This document shows, piece by piece, positions 11,025 to 23,185 of a stretch of 64,000 bases of DNA. The position numbers and the translations under genes were made by a program. Every line of letters starts with the position of its first letter. Positions within the stretch are counted from its first letter, which is position 1. Origin of the DNA: Berberis thunbergii. Taxonomy: Eukaryota; Streptophyta; Magnoliopsida; Ranunculales; Berberidaceae. Under the pieces are notes generated by a model. The model was not told the DNA's origin. It ran no database searches and saw only the letters and a list, made by a program, of their open reading frames with translations. Location of the stretch: positions 248,001-312,000 of the forward strand of contig QNQO01000606.1 of NCBI GenBank assembly GCA_003290165.1, read 5' to 3'.

Positions 11025-12827
11025 CCTGCAGGTTCTGACCGGAACAGGCACTAGGTTCAAACCAAGCAAAACCAGTGAAACCAGGACTACCAAGTTCGAC
11101 CTGCTCTGCTCAGGTGCAAAAGCTTAGGAGACCAATTTCTGCCACTATCGAACAACTAGAATAATGTGTCCCATGTCGATCTTAGGGTGTGTTTGGTTGC
11201 ATGGAATCTTATGTCATGGGAATCCATGAGGGGACCCCTACATTTTAGGCTAAATTGATATATCACTCCACATCCACCATTTGATTTTGTTATCAATGGT
11301 GGGAATAGAAGTCCCATGAATATAAGAATTCAACTCTTTGGTCCCCCAAAGCATGTGATTCTCATGTTCATGGGATTTTCATTTCCACCATTGATCACAA
11401 AATCAAATGGTGGATGTGAAGTGATACATCAATTTAGCCTAAAATGTAGGGGTCTCCTCATGAATTTCCATGACATATACAACCAAACACACCCTTAGTG
11501 TCCTCAAATACCTTTTGCATATTTGTTTCCACAATTCCCAAATTATAAACATTGGAGTTAAGACATATAACAAGCCTGATTGAGACACTCTGTTAGCACG
11601 TCGAAACCAAACTTGAAGCAAATATGACATTTCTGCAGGTTTCCGCAATTGTACATTGAAAATATTCTCAAAATGATTCCATACTTTAAGCTTCACTGAG
11701 CTATTAACGGACAAATGTCACAGCTTTTCCACCTTAGGCACTGTACAACAACAACAACAAGATGCAAGACTGATTCCGCATCTTTGAACTCCTCCATCAA
11801 ATGGTACTCCCCTGAATATAAATTTCCAAAGAAAGATCGAAATTTTAGTAGGCAAAAAAGATGGCAGATAAACTTAAAAACAAATTTCACATGTGTTCTT
11901 TTTAATCAGCTTATGGAACCAATTGAGAATAAACCATCTGGATTTGGCATCCAAACACAGGCATCAGGTGCACTTCTCCTTCCTCAAGTATGTCTCCATA
12001 GGCCATTATCTCTGCCTCATGATAATCCCCATTCAGCCCTTCAAATCCTCCACATTTCACATCAGCTATAGTCGGCTATCATCCTTGCCCCACCATTGCT
12101 AAAGATCTCGAAAAAACCATCGAGGTACGCCAATTGTCACCATAAAAACTAGAATGTCCAATCCCAATCGACCAAGTAGAGTTTACAAAGAGCAAATGTG
12201 CATCTTCATTAGTTTTTTCATCATTAGGGACACACCAATTTTCACCACCTGATTCATTAGTAGAACAATCAACTTCCAATACTTGTTTCTCATAAAGACC
12301 GCCCACAAAGACTTAGAATTAAGTAGGTTCCATAAAGCTTTGAACTAAATGCTTGTATCACCTCCAGAAAATTTCTCACCTAAACCTCCTTCCTCTTAGG
12401 AAAATGAATGAGACTCCATGATATCCACTTCTTTCTTGATTTACCTTCACAATCACCCGGAAGAAATCAACCATCATCTTTCGGATTTTAGCTAGCACGT
12501 GTTACAGAAAACACATAACACTCAAATTATACATTTGCATGAAAAAAATAAAGGTTGATTAATATTAATCTTTCTCCTGGAGACAAAAGTTTGGCAAGAA
12601 GCTATGCCATTATGAAATTTATTAAGTAAACCTTCAAAATAAATAATCTTCCAATGACCCTAGTAAATTGGAACATCCTAATATTTCATCGGCGACCATT
12701 TATATTGAGACTCAGTGTATGATTTAACCACGACTACTCTTTCTACAGAAGCTTTTTCCTCCACCATAAATGAACTCTTGTCAACATTGACTTTCTTCCA
12801 GGACATCTTGTAATATCTCTTCAATAA
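11025..12827 (-). pseudogene. L1 LINE ORF2 C-terminal half (broken)
   Basis: On the minus strand the segment from 12827 downwards encodes KKVNVDKSSFMVEEKAS and KFHNGIASCQTFVSRRK, typical of the region just after the YADD box of plant L1 reverse transcriptase. Lower down (about 11700-11510) comes LKVWNHFENIFN and LTPMFIIWELWKQICKRY, the zf-RVT and following region of L1 ORF2. Stops are frequent. The Tourist MITE at 11185-11494 interrupts it. It continues the reading frame of the LINE segment that ends at 15529. Confidence 0.75.
11185..11494. mobile_element. Tourist-like MITE (PIF/Harbinger), 310 bp
   Basis: The left end GGGTGTGTTTGGTTGCATGG and right end CAACCAAACACACCC are inverted repeats. 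The element is flanked by TTA on both sides (11182-11184 and 11495-11497). TTA/TAA duplication and a GGGTGTGTTTGG terminus are diagnostic of Tourist-type MITEs. The two halves are extensively complementary, so it can fold into a long hairpin. It has no coding capacity and sits in the L1 LINE. Confidence 0.92.
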
Positions 12828-13552
12828 TCTATATTACAATTCAAATTGAAAAGATTGGAGATAAAAGATGGTTAAGATTAAAAGTTGTGAAATATATTGA
12901 ATTTGAAGATTGAGATTCATTTTCTATGATGTCATATTTGTAAATATAAATCATGTAGAAAGACAAAAATAATGAAAATTTTTTGAAGAAAGTTGGTGGA
13001 ATGTAGATATGGCGATGAGAGAAAATATTGTATTTTCCTTTTAGCAAAATGAAAATTATCATAACTATCTACATTGTTGTTGGATTTTGGTAAACTTATT
13101 ATCGTTGAAATGCATTTTTGAAGATCTTCCCAACAAAATAAATGATCAATACAAACGCTAAAATTTTAAATATATATTTATAACAAAAAATGTATAATGT
13201 ATTTCACGTCTTTAATATTTATCTATATTTTTAAAGCAATGAGACTTGACGATCATACTATAAAAATGAATCGGGCATTTTAATGCACATTTAAAAAAAA
13301 ATTCTAAACTTCATGTTTTGGCGAATTCAAAGATTGGGGGAGAACTCGACTTTTAAATTCCCCCGCCCCCCGACTGATTCAAATTTGACTTAGTCTAATC
13401 CTAACATTTATAATATATATTTTTACCTTAGAATAGGCTTACACTTCAATATTGATTGAGAGCAAAAATGAGGATAGTGACGGAAGTGTTCAGTACAAAA
13501 TTTAACAAAAATAAAATTATGTTGAGTGCCAACGGCACGGGGCACACTCTAG
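12828..13552 (+). repeat. Helitron unit A
   Basis: It starts TCTATATTACAATTC. It ends with the hairpin GTGCC-AAC-GGCAC (13526-13538) and CTAG (13549-13552) followed by T. Its body shares GAGAT(A/T)AAA, ATGTAGAA and AAAATGAAAATTATCATAAC blocks with units B and C, but it is the most diverged of the three. Confidence 0.65.
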
Positions 13553-14170
13553 TATGTAATATTTTATAGGTACTTTTGGGACACCTATCTTTTCATTATT
13601 CCTTAAAGCAATGATCAAAATAACTTAGTCAATTAGCAAAACAACAGTAGATAAATTCATGACGTCTTATTTTACACGTGGATAACCGCTATTGATTTAG
13701 CACGGAATGGACCATACAAAAATATAATTTCACATTTGATGCATATAAATTGATACATTTTATATGACAAACCAATTCAGATTTTTTAAATGGTTTCTTA
13801 GTATAAATTAATAATTCACAATTCTTAGAACTTGAGAACACTTATTACAAAAACAATTCATGGTGGATTTTCTTGTGATTAGTTTTATAATATAATGAGA
13901 TATTGGAGAAAGCTAAATAATAATGGAAGGTATTCGCTCTTCTTCAATATCGAGAGGCAGGTCTGAATCCAGAAATTTGGGGCCCCAATATGGTAAATAG
14001 TATTGAAATGACCCTAATTTCAAAAATAATTACACATTCTCAATTTAAGCCCAAATCCATCCATATTTTTTAAATCAAATCTCTTTTTTGCCATGAACTC
14101 TAATAATGTTTTTATTAATCATTTATAATTGGATGTAGCATAACGTAGTAATTTTTTTTTATTATTATCA

Positions 14171-14846
14171 TCTTTCTTACAATTCACATAGGTGTTTTAT
14201 TACTCATTGATGATTGGTATAAAGATCAAATGAGACTTGAAGATAAAAGAGGGCTATGAATGAAAGTTGAGAAGATATTGAGAGTTGAGATTTATTTTCT
14301 TCTACAGTGACATGTTTGTAAATATAAAATATGTAGAAGGACAAAAAAATGAAAAAATTGTGAAAAAGTTAGTAGAAGATACATGTGTCGGAAAGACAAA
14401 ATAATGTTTTCATTTTTTTCAAAATGAAAATTATCATAATTATTAACGTAGTTGTTGAATTTTGATAAACTTACTATTATTGAAATGCAATTTTAAAGAT
14501 CTTTCCAACAAAACCAATGATTAATACAGACACTTTAAATTTCAAAATATGTATTTTATTTTTAAAACTTGTAAATATTTTTAAGACTTTCATGCCTAAG
14601 TATAATAATTTTCAAATAAACGCATGAACATTTTATTGAACATTCGAACAATGTCTCTGAACATTCAATCGATTCTAATTTTAACCGAGTTTGACTTTAA
14701 AAAATTAGTATTCTAAAATATAATATTTTTATAAAACTGATTGAAGGCAATGGTGGGATGGTGATGTGGGTATCCAGTGTATGATAATTAACAAAAAAAA
14801 GTAAATAAACATATGTGGAGTGCTAACGACACGAGTAATATGTTAA
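14171..14846 (+). repeat. Helitron unit B
   Basis: It starts TCTTTCTTACAATTCACATA after an A. It is highly similar to unit C along its full length. Its 3' hairpin and CTRR end are degraded (GTGCTAACGACAC ... GTTAAT), so its terminator is probably weak or dead. Confidence 0.6.
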
Positions 14847-14850
14847 TCTA

Positions 14851-15528
14851 TCTTACAATTCACATAAGTGTTTTATCGTTCATTGCTGATTGGGATAAAC
14901 ATCAAATGAGACTTGGAGATAAAAAAAGGGCTGGGATTGAAAGTTGGGAAGATGTTGAGGGTTGAGATTTATTATCTTCTACAATGACATGTTTGTAAAT
15001 ATAAAACATGTAGAGAGGCAAAAAAATGAAAAACAAATGTGAAAAAGTTAGTGGCATATACACATGTCGGATAGAGAAATTAATGTTTTATTTTTTTTTT
15101 CAAAATGAAAATTATCATAACTATTTACGTAGTCATCGAATTTTGATAAACTTAGTATCATTGAGATGCAATTTTGAAGATTTATTCCAACAAAACCAAT
15201 GATTAATACAGACACTTTAAATTTCAAAATATTTATTTTATTTTTAAAACATGTAAGTATTTTTAAGATTTTCATGCCTAAGCATTATATTTTTCAAATA
15301 AACGGACGAACATTTTATTGAACATTCAAACAAAGACTTTGAACATTCAATCAATTCAAATTTTAACTAAGTTTGACTCTAAAAAATTAATATTCTAAAA
15401 TATAATATTTTTATGGAACTGATTGAGAGCAATGGTGGGGATGGTGATGTGGGTGTCCAGTGTATGATAATTAACAGTAAAAACAAATAAACATATGTGA
15501 AGTGTCAACGACAAGGGTAATATGCTAG
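14851..15528 (+). repeat. Helitron unit C
   Basis: It starts TCTTACAATTCACATAAG after an A, abutting the degraded end of unit B head to tail. It ends with a TGTC-AAC-GACA palindrome and GCTAG, then T. It supplies the 3' boundary of the whole insertion. Confidence 0.65.
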
Positions 15529-18440
15529 TTTCATACAACTAGGCATAGAAGATTTCCTACAATTCATGAAAATAAATGTATCATCTGCATATAACAGGTG
15601 TGTGATAGGCGTGCAATCCCTAGGTGAGTGACAGGCGAGCCCTCTATTTAAAACCTCCGCTACCATAATGAAAAACATTGGAGAAAGTGGGTTTCTCTAT
15701 CTCAGTCAACGGGTAGACTTGAAACCACCGTTATACACACCCTGCAATAAGATAGAAAAACCACAGTTGGAAATGTGATTAGAAATAACATGACTTGCCC
15801 GGATGTTAAATCCCAACCTACGAAGTACCGAAAGCAGGGAGCTCCACTCTATTTGGTCATAAGCCTTTTCCATGTCAATCTTGAGGATCACATTTCCCCC
15901 CAAAAGCTTTATTGCCAATATCTTTTACCAACTCTTGGGCCAATCCTATGTTTTCCATAATAGACCTGCCTCTAATGAAAGCGCCTTGCTCCTGTGATAC
16001 ACTATTTGGCAACAACATAACTAATCTACTACACTGACCCTTGCTAAAGATTTAGTAAATGACATTACAAAGATTAATATGCCTGAAATCTGAAAAGGTA
16101 CTTGGAGTATCAACATTTGGAATCAAGGCTATAAAATTGTTAGTAAACGGCGCCAGATGCGCTTTCCCACTGAAAAATTATGTAGCCGCCTTCCAAACAT
16201 CAAAACCAATCAGCTCCCAGCTGGACTGGAAGAAGCCACATGTAAAACCATCTGGCCATGGAGAATAATACATCGAAATACTAACAACATCTTGTCTAAC
16301 TTCTTCCAATGTAGGAGGCCTTTCTAAGCCATCACAATCAGAAGAATCTACTATAACTGGAATACAATCTAGTAGCTTTTTATCTTCCTGAATCCTCTGA
16401 GAAGTAAACAGAGCCTGGATAAAATTATTTACTTCACAAAAAATTTCTTATGAGTCTGAAATGCTTGCCCGAAGGGAGTAAATTATTATAGAACACCCTT
16501 CTTTTTTGTTTGGATTTCACAAATGTAAAGAAATTTTTAGTGCAATATCACCTTTCATAATATCTTTTTCCCTAGATTTTTGTCTTCAATACATTCCTTC
16601 CTGATGTAAAGCAATTTTATACTCCACCTGGCACATGTTAAGATTACACATTGCATTCACATCCCAATTGGCATCAACATTTGTACTGTTATTAGCACCA
16701 CCTTCCTAGCCTAATAACAAAATCGATTCCCATTGCATCATTTCGTCCTCCAAAGATATGATTCTGCTGAAAACATTACCAAATTTTTTTCTATTCCATG
16801 TTTTAATGGCACCCCAGAAGGTTTTCAGCTTCACATCTACCTTGTCTAGTACTCTCGCATTACCAATGTTCACACTCCACACTAACTCCACTAGATCCCA
16901 AAATGAAGGGTAAGAAGTCCACATGTTTAAAAATTAAAAAGGAGACATAACAGATCGCGTATGAATAGGTAATGAAACCAACAAGAGCGAATGATCAGAG
17001 TAGGTCTGATGAAGGTGCTCCACCCTGGTGTTGAGCATATGTGCCAACCAGTCAACGTTAACTTAGATTCTATCAAATCTCACCCAAATACGATCCTTGC
17101 CTCTAATGTTGTAACACCAAGTAAATTTAGGCCCCGAAAAGACACAGTCAACTAATCCATAGTTTTCAAAACATGACGACTATTCCGATATACTTGTCCG
17201 CAAAAATGAAATACCTCCTAAACTTTTCCTGGGCATTAACTACTGTATTCAAGTATCCACCCACAATCCAAGGTGACACAGTTCAATGTGAACTGCTCCA
17301 AGTTATTCCATAAGTCTACCCTCTCCTTAATTGAACATTTGGCATAAACAAATGACACCATAAAAACCGAATTATCAAGCAATCCATACCTGACAATGCA
17401 TTACCAGATTTGACATATCCAAAATTGACACCGTCATGTCCTTATCCCATAACAACCAGAGTTTACCTCCCACCGTTGCATTAAACGTGAACCCTAGTAA
17501 GTGATATTTATTACCAACTTCCAAGTAACTACTAGCATCTATCATCGGTTCCGCTAACATCAGAAGCCTAACATTATGTTCAGACACCAATTTTCTAAGT
17601 CTCGCTTTAGTAGCCCTATTCCCGACTCCCTAAGCATTCCAAAACATCAAATTTTCAGTCATCATTCAATTGATTTGAAAGAGCAGATTGCCTGGTCAAT
17701 CAACGTTCTCCCGAAGGGAGAGTCACTCTAATCAACTTCTTCTTTTAATGACCCTGTTCTCCTTTAGAAAATGTACCTTATTCCATGTCTTTAATGGTTG
17801 TCACCTCTGGACCAACTCCAGACTCATATGCCGAAATTGGGATATCATCTCTAGTGTTCTCAAGTGATTTGTTGGTAATCCTCTTCTTCTTCTGCCTATG
17901 CCTACCACTTTGGTACCTCCCTGCAACTGTATTCCTTGTTCCGAGTTCGCCATATAGCCACCCGTACCTTATGCGCATCCCTGTCCTCATTGCTAGTCGA
18001 CTTACCATCAACCCCCATTGTCTCTATCGCCTCCTGGTTCATCTTCTGCATAGATAGTTCATTCGTCTTATGCAATTCCGGATTGTTCAGTACCAAAGAA
18101 CCAAGAAATAGCTCTTGTTGAGCCTTCCCCTCTATTTATTTTCTATCTTCTCCTAACTCACCTAGAGGTTTCCCAACCTTAATGTCACCAACCCCACTGC
18201 TTGGCCTTTCAACACTGTTATCCAATATCCCATTACTCGAGATCGCCTCTTTTGTGGTAACATCATGAAGATCAACCAAAACACCATTTATTTCACTAGT
18301 AGTATACCCCACCTCTATACAAACTCACCTGAACATGACATGCGTTTTCTTTTTTTTTTGGGTTCAACCACACTCTTTTCCCCTGCTGTATTTGAAAGAA
18401 TTTCATCCTCTATTTGTCCATTCCCCAAATTGACATATTT
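15529..18440 (-). pseudogene. L1 LINE ORF1 end, endonuclease and RT N-terminal half (broken)
   Basis: On the minus strand the endonuclease region includes KARLRKLVSEHNVRLLMLAE and GGKLWLLWDKDMTVSILD (about 17620-17390). The RT region includes ILKIDMEKAYDQIEW (about 15880), LSPMFFIMVAEVLNRG (about 15670) and LLYADDTFIF (YADD codons 15580-15591). A hydrophilic, charged segment upstream (about 18400-17700) resembles the linker or ORF1 portion of plant L1 elements. Numerous stops and shifts are present. The frame continues across the Helitron insertion at 12827. Confidence 0.8.
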
Positions 18441-18458
18441 GTAACAACTCTTAAAACA

Positions 18459-18687
18459 ATAACACTTTTGAATTGTAACAATCCTCCAAACAATTTCAAT
18501 TCAAAACTAAATTTAGTAAAAAAAATGAAAAACAGTTACACAAAAAAAGTGATTCAATAAATTTGATCACCATGAATAGTATCACTTGTAGCACCATACT
18601 CTTCATGGTGATACAATTATTGTATCATTTTGTTTGTGAAAATGTGTAAAATTGTTTGGTGGACTGTTACAGTTCAAAAGTGTTATT
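18459..18687. mobile_element. Foldback MITE with AATAACACTTTTGAA termini
   Basis: Inverted repeats AATAACACTTTTGAA (18459-18473) and TTCAAAAGTGTTATT (18673-18687) extend inward with mismatches through CCAAACAATTT / AAATTGTTTGG. A central palindrome around ATCACCATGAA / TTCATGGTGAT is also present. TTAAAA lies near both ends, but no clean target duplication can be assigned. It sits at the 5' truncation edge of the L1 LINE. Confidence 0.7.
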
Positions 18688-18689
18688 AT

Positions 18690-19453
18690 TTAAAATTTAT
18701 TACAAAAATACCAATTTAGTGTAGTGTATCCTCCCCATGCATGCTGGTGTAAAGCTGGTATCATTCTCACTTAAATATCTCTGTATGTGTGTCAAGTGTT
18801 ACCAATCTCCCAAAAATGTCATTAAAGTGTATTAAAGTCAGTAAAGTAATAATTAAGATAAATTAAACAAGGGGTAAGTTGGATTAAACAGTGTTACCAA
18901 TTTCTCGATAATTTAGATTTCCAATTTCTCGATAGTTTGGATTTTCAATTTCACATTCTCAAATTTATTTTGTTTCTAATTAAATTATAATCTGTAAGAG
19001 TGTTCGATAATTCTAAAAGCCCAGAATATTAAGGGAGAATTTTAATAGTGTGATAATAATTATAGGACAACCTTCTATATTATTTTTAATGAGGTTGAGG
19101 ATTTGGAATTATTAGATGCTCTCATAATATGATATTAATGTTATATTAATTATTTTGTTTTATTACACTAATTCATAGGAAAGTTATTTTCCACATCATA
19201 ACAATATTTGTAGTTGGAGTTTACCTCTTCTCCTTCTTCCGGAAACTGTTGTTCTCTTCCACTTTTCTTTGCCAAAGTATACTCCATCTGTTCTCTCTAA
19301 ACGAACAAAACTTATAATACATACTTCAATTATGTTTAATTTGTCTCTTCAAGTTCCAAATCTTTTTCACTTCATATCTTTCCAAGTTCCGTTCTCTGGT
19401 GGTGTAACGAAATCTTTGATTTTCGTTAAGATGAAGCATTTACTTCATCAAAT
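18690..19453. other. Intergenic AT-rich region, no gene recognised
   Basis: No coding region, RNA gene or transposon end is recognised here. It forms the left flank of the CACTA element. All three frames contain stops close to the insertion point on both sides, so the target was probably not a coding exon. Confidence 0.5.
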
Positions 19454-19476
19454 TAACACTACAAGAAAAAAGGTCA

Positions 19477-19700
19477 TTCATAGCGTTTCAAAAACGCTAT
19501 GGTAGGATACCATAGCGTTTTAATAAACGCTATGTTTGCCGCCGCTATAATAGACCCAGGGTCTATTATAGCGTTTTAAAACCGCTATAGTAAGTAGTCT
19601 TTTATAGCGTTTTAAAAACGTTATGGTAGAGCCTTTCATAGCGTTTCTGAAACGCTATGATAGAGTCTACCATAGCGTTTCTGAAATGCTATAAAAGGCT
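19477..19700. repeat. CACTA left subterminal repeat array
   Basis: About eight copies of ATAGCGTTT or its complement AAACGCTAT occur in alternating orientation, often paired as TAGCGTTT(C/T)-n-AACGCTA palindromes. In CACTA elements such subterminal repeats are transposase-binding sites. The pairing also allows strong hairpins. Confidence 0.85.
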
Positions 19701-20525
19701 TTATACATAGGATTTTTTTTTTTTAACTTTTGATTACATCTTATAGGTAAGTATAATTCAGCACGTGCATCAATTCTTGCATCAGGTAAGTAAAATTTAA
19801 TATGACTTTTTATTAAATTTAAAAACAGCATTTACAACCTCTGATCAACAAATTCCAGCAATTGCTTTCAAGCAATTCATTACAGCAACAACATTTACAA
19901 TTCATTACAACATAAATTTAGATCATTCACAATTCATTACAGCACGTGCATCAATTCATTACAGTAGAAACAACAACATTTACAATTCGACATTGTGTAG
20001 TCCATTGCATCCTCCTGGAGCTTTTCTTTTCTCAATTACTTTCAAAACTGCATGGCCAGCAGCTGTACATACGGGAACAGAGGAACTTACAAGGACAGAG
20101 ACTGAGACATAGAAATGACACCCAAAGTTCTTTTTGAGCTTGGGAGCTTTAGAGCTTTAACTGATGTTTGACTTTCTGTGTCCGTTGTGCTAACAAGGTT
20201 GTTGTTGTTGTTGTTTTGTGATGGAAAGTAATGGAGATGTTCGTTTGTTTGATGAAGAAAAGATGGAGTCAGAAAATCTTGAGCTTACCAGTATTTATCC
20301 ATGTGTCAAGAGGCACTCTAAGGGACCTTCGTGTCAAATAACAAGCGTCATCCCAAGTGTATGGAGCTTTTCTAACCTGGTATCTCCAGAACCAACAGCT
20401 ACTCCACAGTAGTAACTGCATAGAGTAAAGAGGATAAATCAGACGCTATTAACAGAACAAAGAAAACATCTTAACAATCAATCGGTAGATTTTATGCTTT
20501 TTGTTGCTGATATGGGTATTCTGAC

Positions 20526-20976
20526 CTTGTTGAGAGTGTATGGCATGAGAACAAACTGGACACCTAGAAGTCCCATATGGAGGGTTTTTCAGCTCCTTTA
20601 ATCTGCAAATCAAGTTCTTTCTCAAGATCTTCTCCTGCCTTCCTGGTAGTGAGCAAATGAAGGTCTTTAAGTACATTTCAAATACATACAAAACGAGCCA
20701 TGAACAGTGAAGGATACGAGTCTGAATGGAAAAAATAAAGCTAGGCACCACCATGAAAAATTATAATGAAACACATCTTTTCATTTTGATTACAATTCTG
20801 ACAGTTTCAGCAACCCAGAACATTTAAACAGTCCAATGAGTGAGAGTTATGATAAAGACATACTTGCCTATCTGCTTGTGTCCCTTTTTCTTGCTAGCCA
20901 CTCCACCATTGCGTTCAAGTTCCAGCGCCCGTAATCTATTCTTGTAAGCCGGTGTCTTCTTTACCATACTTATGGC
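20526..20976 (-). pseudogene. Captured J-domain-protein-like exons (two)
   Basis: Exon 1 (20868-20976) encodes MVKKTPAYKNRLRALELER followed by NGGVASKKKGHKQ. It has an AG acceptor and a GC-type donor (GCAAGT). Exon 2 (20526-20642), in a shifted frame, encodes AGEDLEKELDLQIKGAEKPS, then after a one-base deletion LLGVQFVLMPYTLNK and a GT donor. I recall this combination from plant ER-type J-domain proteins (DNAJC25-like). The J domain itself is absent, so the name rests on memory of the C-terminal part. The frame breaks make it a pseudogene fragment. Confidence 0.5.
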
Positions 20977-21351
20977 CTGAAACAAGTGAAGAGTACTTCA
21001 AAATATTGAATTGAAGTGAAATAAACACTTTCCGATGATTAAATATGGAAAACAGAAAGAAAATACATGAAAGAGCAAACAAAGAGCAATTTGTTACAAG
21101 CAACTGTCTCCAGAGAAAGTAGGATAAAATATGAATGCATGATTGTATATAACCTTAATCTGGCAGAGAACTACATTATTAACCAACAGATCATCATATG
21201 ACATGCTCATGCATAATTAGGCAGGTCATGATCTAAAGTTGGTTCATACCTGTTAAAAATGCTACTTCCAACTGAAAACGCAATAAAATCAGTTTTTAAC
21301 TTCCAATTTCTAGAGATGGAATAAATTGAATAATCTTTCATCAACATTTAC

Positions 21352-22107
21352 CTGCAATTCCTCCATCAAATGGGAGCAGTCCAATAGATTTTGGAAATGT
21401 TTCTTGCAAACCTGTGATCATTGGTTCAAGTGCTCCAATCTGAAACAACCAGTAAGTGAGATTGGATAAGTATCCAAAGTACATTCTGCTCAAGGAAATT
21501 TCGACAAAACATGAAGGGTTCATTACCATTAACTGTTAATCATCACACGTTTATCATTAATATTCAATAGGCTTTGTTCAGAAGCAACCTAATAAGTAGC
21601 CTAAGAGATACAAACTTCAATGGAAATCTACGGCTAAACACGGTTAGACCGAAGTGATGCCAATCGCCGAGATCGAAATGGCCAAGATAAAACAATTCAA
21701 AACATTCCTATCATATAATCATGTGGTGAAAAACACCCCCTAGGAAATGCCAACAGTACACCGAATTGACCATTTGTCGATTAAATTTGTTTTTGAAGCT
21801 TGAAAAAAAGTTGATGAACTTTCCACAACACTCCATATATCATTGAACGGGTAGTAAAATCTAGTTTGTATTTGGGGGGGGGGGGGGGGGGGAATCTAAA
21901 TATCATAGTGTATAATGTAATAAGAAGCTAGGTTGACCATCAAAGTATCAACAAGGATCTTACTCTGTTTGATATATAATCAAGTAGAGCACGAATAAGG
22001 AAAGGCAATGATCGAGATCCTAAAAGTCTGACAATGGAAAACATATGCTGCATTCCAAAAAACCCACTATGCAGTCGTGCAAAACTTTGGTGAGCCATAT
22101 TCAACTC
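21352..22107 (-). pseudogene. Captured SRA1/PIR (PIROGI) exons (two)
   Basis: Exon 1 (21964-22107, 48 codons, no stop) encodes MQHMFSIVRLLGSRSLPFLI and LLDYISNR. Exon 2 (21352-21439) encodes LEPMITGLQETFPKSIGLLP followed by FDGGIAG. Together they match a contiguous stretch of plant SRA1/PIROGI/KLUNKER, the CYFIP-like subunit of the WAVE/SCAR complex that activates ARP2/3. Both exons keep AG acceptors and GT donors. The intron between them carries a 19-base G run. The rest of the roughly 1,280-residue protein is absent, so this is a captured fragment. It is the least damaged of the partial captures. Confidence 0.82.
21874..21892 (+). repeat. Poly(G) tract, 19 bases
   Basis: An uninterrupted run of 19 G lies in the intron between, and downstream of, the two captured SRA1/PIR exons. 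It is a simple homopolymer whose exact length is likely unreliable in sequencing. Confidence 0.8.
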
Positions 22108-22770
22108 CTACAAAAAACAAAATCAGATACCGTCAGCTAATGTAGCTTACATAGAATGTATTGCCACTGCCAGATAAGTCTACGTAATATGATCTCTGAT
22201 CTAAAACTAAGCTACTGAATACAATAAGTTGCTGGAATTTAAAATGAAATAGGGAAAACAATATAACAGGATGGAAAACAACAAAACTGATAAACAAAAT
22301 CTCTCTTGAAGTTTCATTATACTCGAGCCAAGTACAACAATGGCTCTTATGACTTATTTATAATGGAAATTGGCTTGCTAATCAAACAACAATAAATCTA
22401 ATTCTCATGGGAGCCACAATACCCAAATATCAACTATAAGCTTATTACGTCCAGTCCAACTGATATATGAAAAAAAAAAAAAAACTGAATTTAAAGATAA
22501 ATTAATTGTATTGGCTTGAATACTCCACAATTCATCAAGTTGCCAAATATAAGGAACATATAAGCACTGGAAACTAAAATACTCTCCATTGACATTTTGG
22601 GAGGTTGATTTGTTCCAACCCATATGGATCATGTTGAAAAAAAAAAATCAGCTACAATTGAAGTTTTAGGCCCATCAAATTTGATTCTAAATTAAAAGTG
22701 AAATGTGCCATCTAGAATCTAGAATATGCTGAAATTATTGGGAGAGTGATCTACAAAAGTGACTCGGCAT

Positions 22771-23090
22771 ACCAGGGGCGGAGCCAGGAATTTGGGTGGG
22801 GTGGGGACCGAAAATAATTTTTTTTAAACCTAGTTAACAAATAAAATTATTGTTTATTCTTTCTTGTTTCACCATTTTAATGAAAAATATTATCCACTAG
22901 ACTAAAGATAACATCACACTATATACTCATTTAAGCCTAACCTTAATGCTAACTTTTTTATACTTCAACATATTTAAAATTAAAAAACAATCTTTTATTT
23001 TATTGTGAAAAATAAAAGGATAGTGTTAACTGTTAAGGTTCTGACATTTGAAGAGTTTCAAAAAGAGAGCAAAAACATGGATCCAAGATA
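22771..23090. mobile_element. Possible TE fragment with GGGGCGGAGCC terminus
   Basis: The words CAGGGGCGGAGCCAGGAATTT begin an AT-rich insert-like block in the intergenic space between captured genes. This start is a repeated motif in several plant repeat families, but I cannot define the far end or a target duplication. A related 'CCAGAAATTTGGGGCCCC' word occurs near 13975. The right boundary is approximate. Confidence 0.3.
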
Positions 23091-23185
23091 ACATACCAAT
23101 CTAGGAGTATCCTTCTAGTTCTTTACTAAATAATTAAAAAATATATATATTCAATTACACAACATCATAAAAAATTAACACTCAC

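Larger units (their letters stand above)
12828..15528 (+). mobile_element. Composite Helitron (three repeated units) inserted in L1 LINE
   Basis: The insertion starts TCTATATTACAATTC after an A (12827) and ends CTAG (15525-15528) before a T (15529). There is no target duplication. TC...CTRR termini and A/T insertion are Helitron hallmarks. A small palindrome lies just before the 3' end (TGTC-AAC-GACA, 15503-15513). Joining 12827 to 15529 restores the LINE minus-strand reading frame without a stop or shift, from the YADD box through KKVNVDKSSF. Inside are three related units (12828-13552, 14171-14846, 14851-15528) plus a unique stretch (13553-14170). There is no Rep/helicase, so it is non-autonomous. 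Confidence 0.75.
3626..18440 (-). mobile_element. L1-type LINE, minus strand, split by nested insertions
   Basis: Read on the minus strand, the parts are: end of ORF1-like sequence (about 18440-17700), endonuclease (about 17640-16700), reverse transcriptase up to the YADD box (15580-15591), RT continuation (12827-12500), the zf-RVT/3' region (12380-11025) and the 3' UTR with poly(A) (4272-3626, seen as poly(T) on the plus strand). The parts are in correct order and orientation. They are separated by a composite Helitron, a Tourist MITE and a CRM-like element. The LINE itself is about 5 kb. The 3' UTR start resembles those at 57826 and 60712, so all three belong to one LINE group. Many stops and frameshifts show it is dead. 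Confidence 0.8.

Noticed and set aside
14171..15528. Simple tandem duplication rather than Helitrons
   Set aside because: Units start TC after an A, the outer 3' end is palindrome plus CTAG before T, and excision restores the LINE frame exactly; a plain duplication does not predict these.
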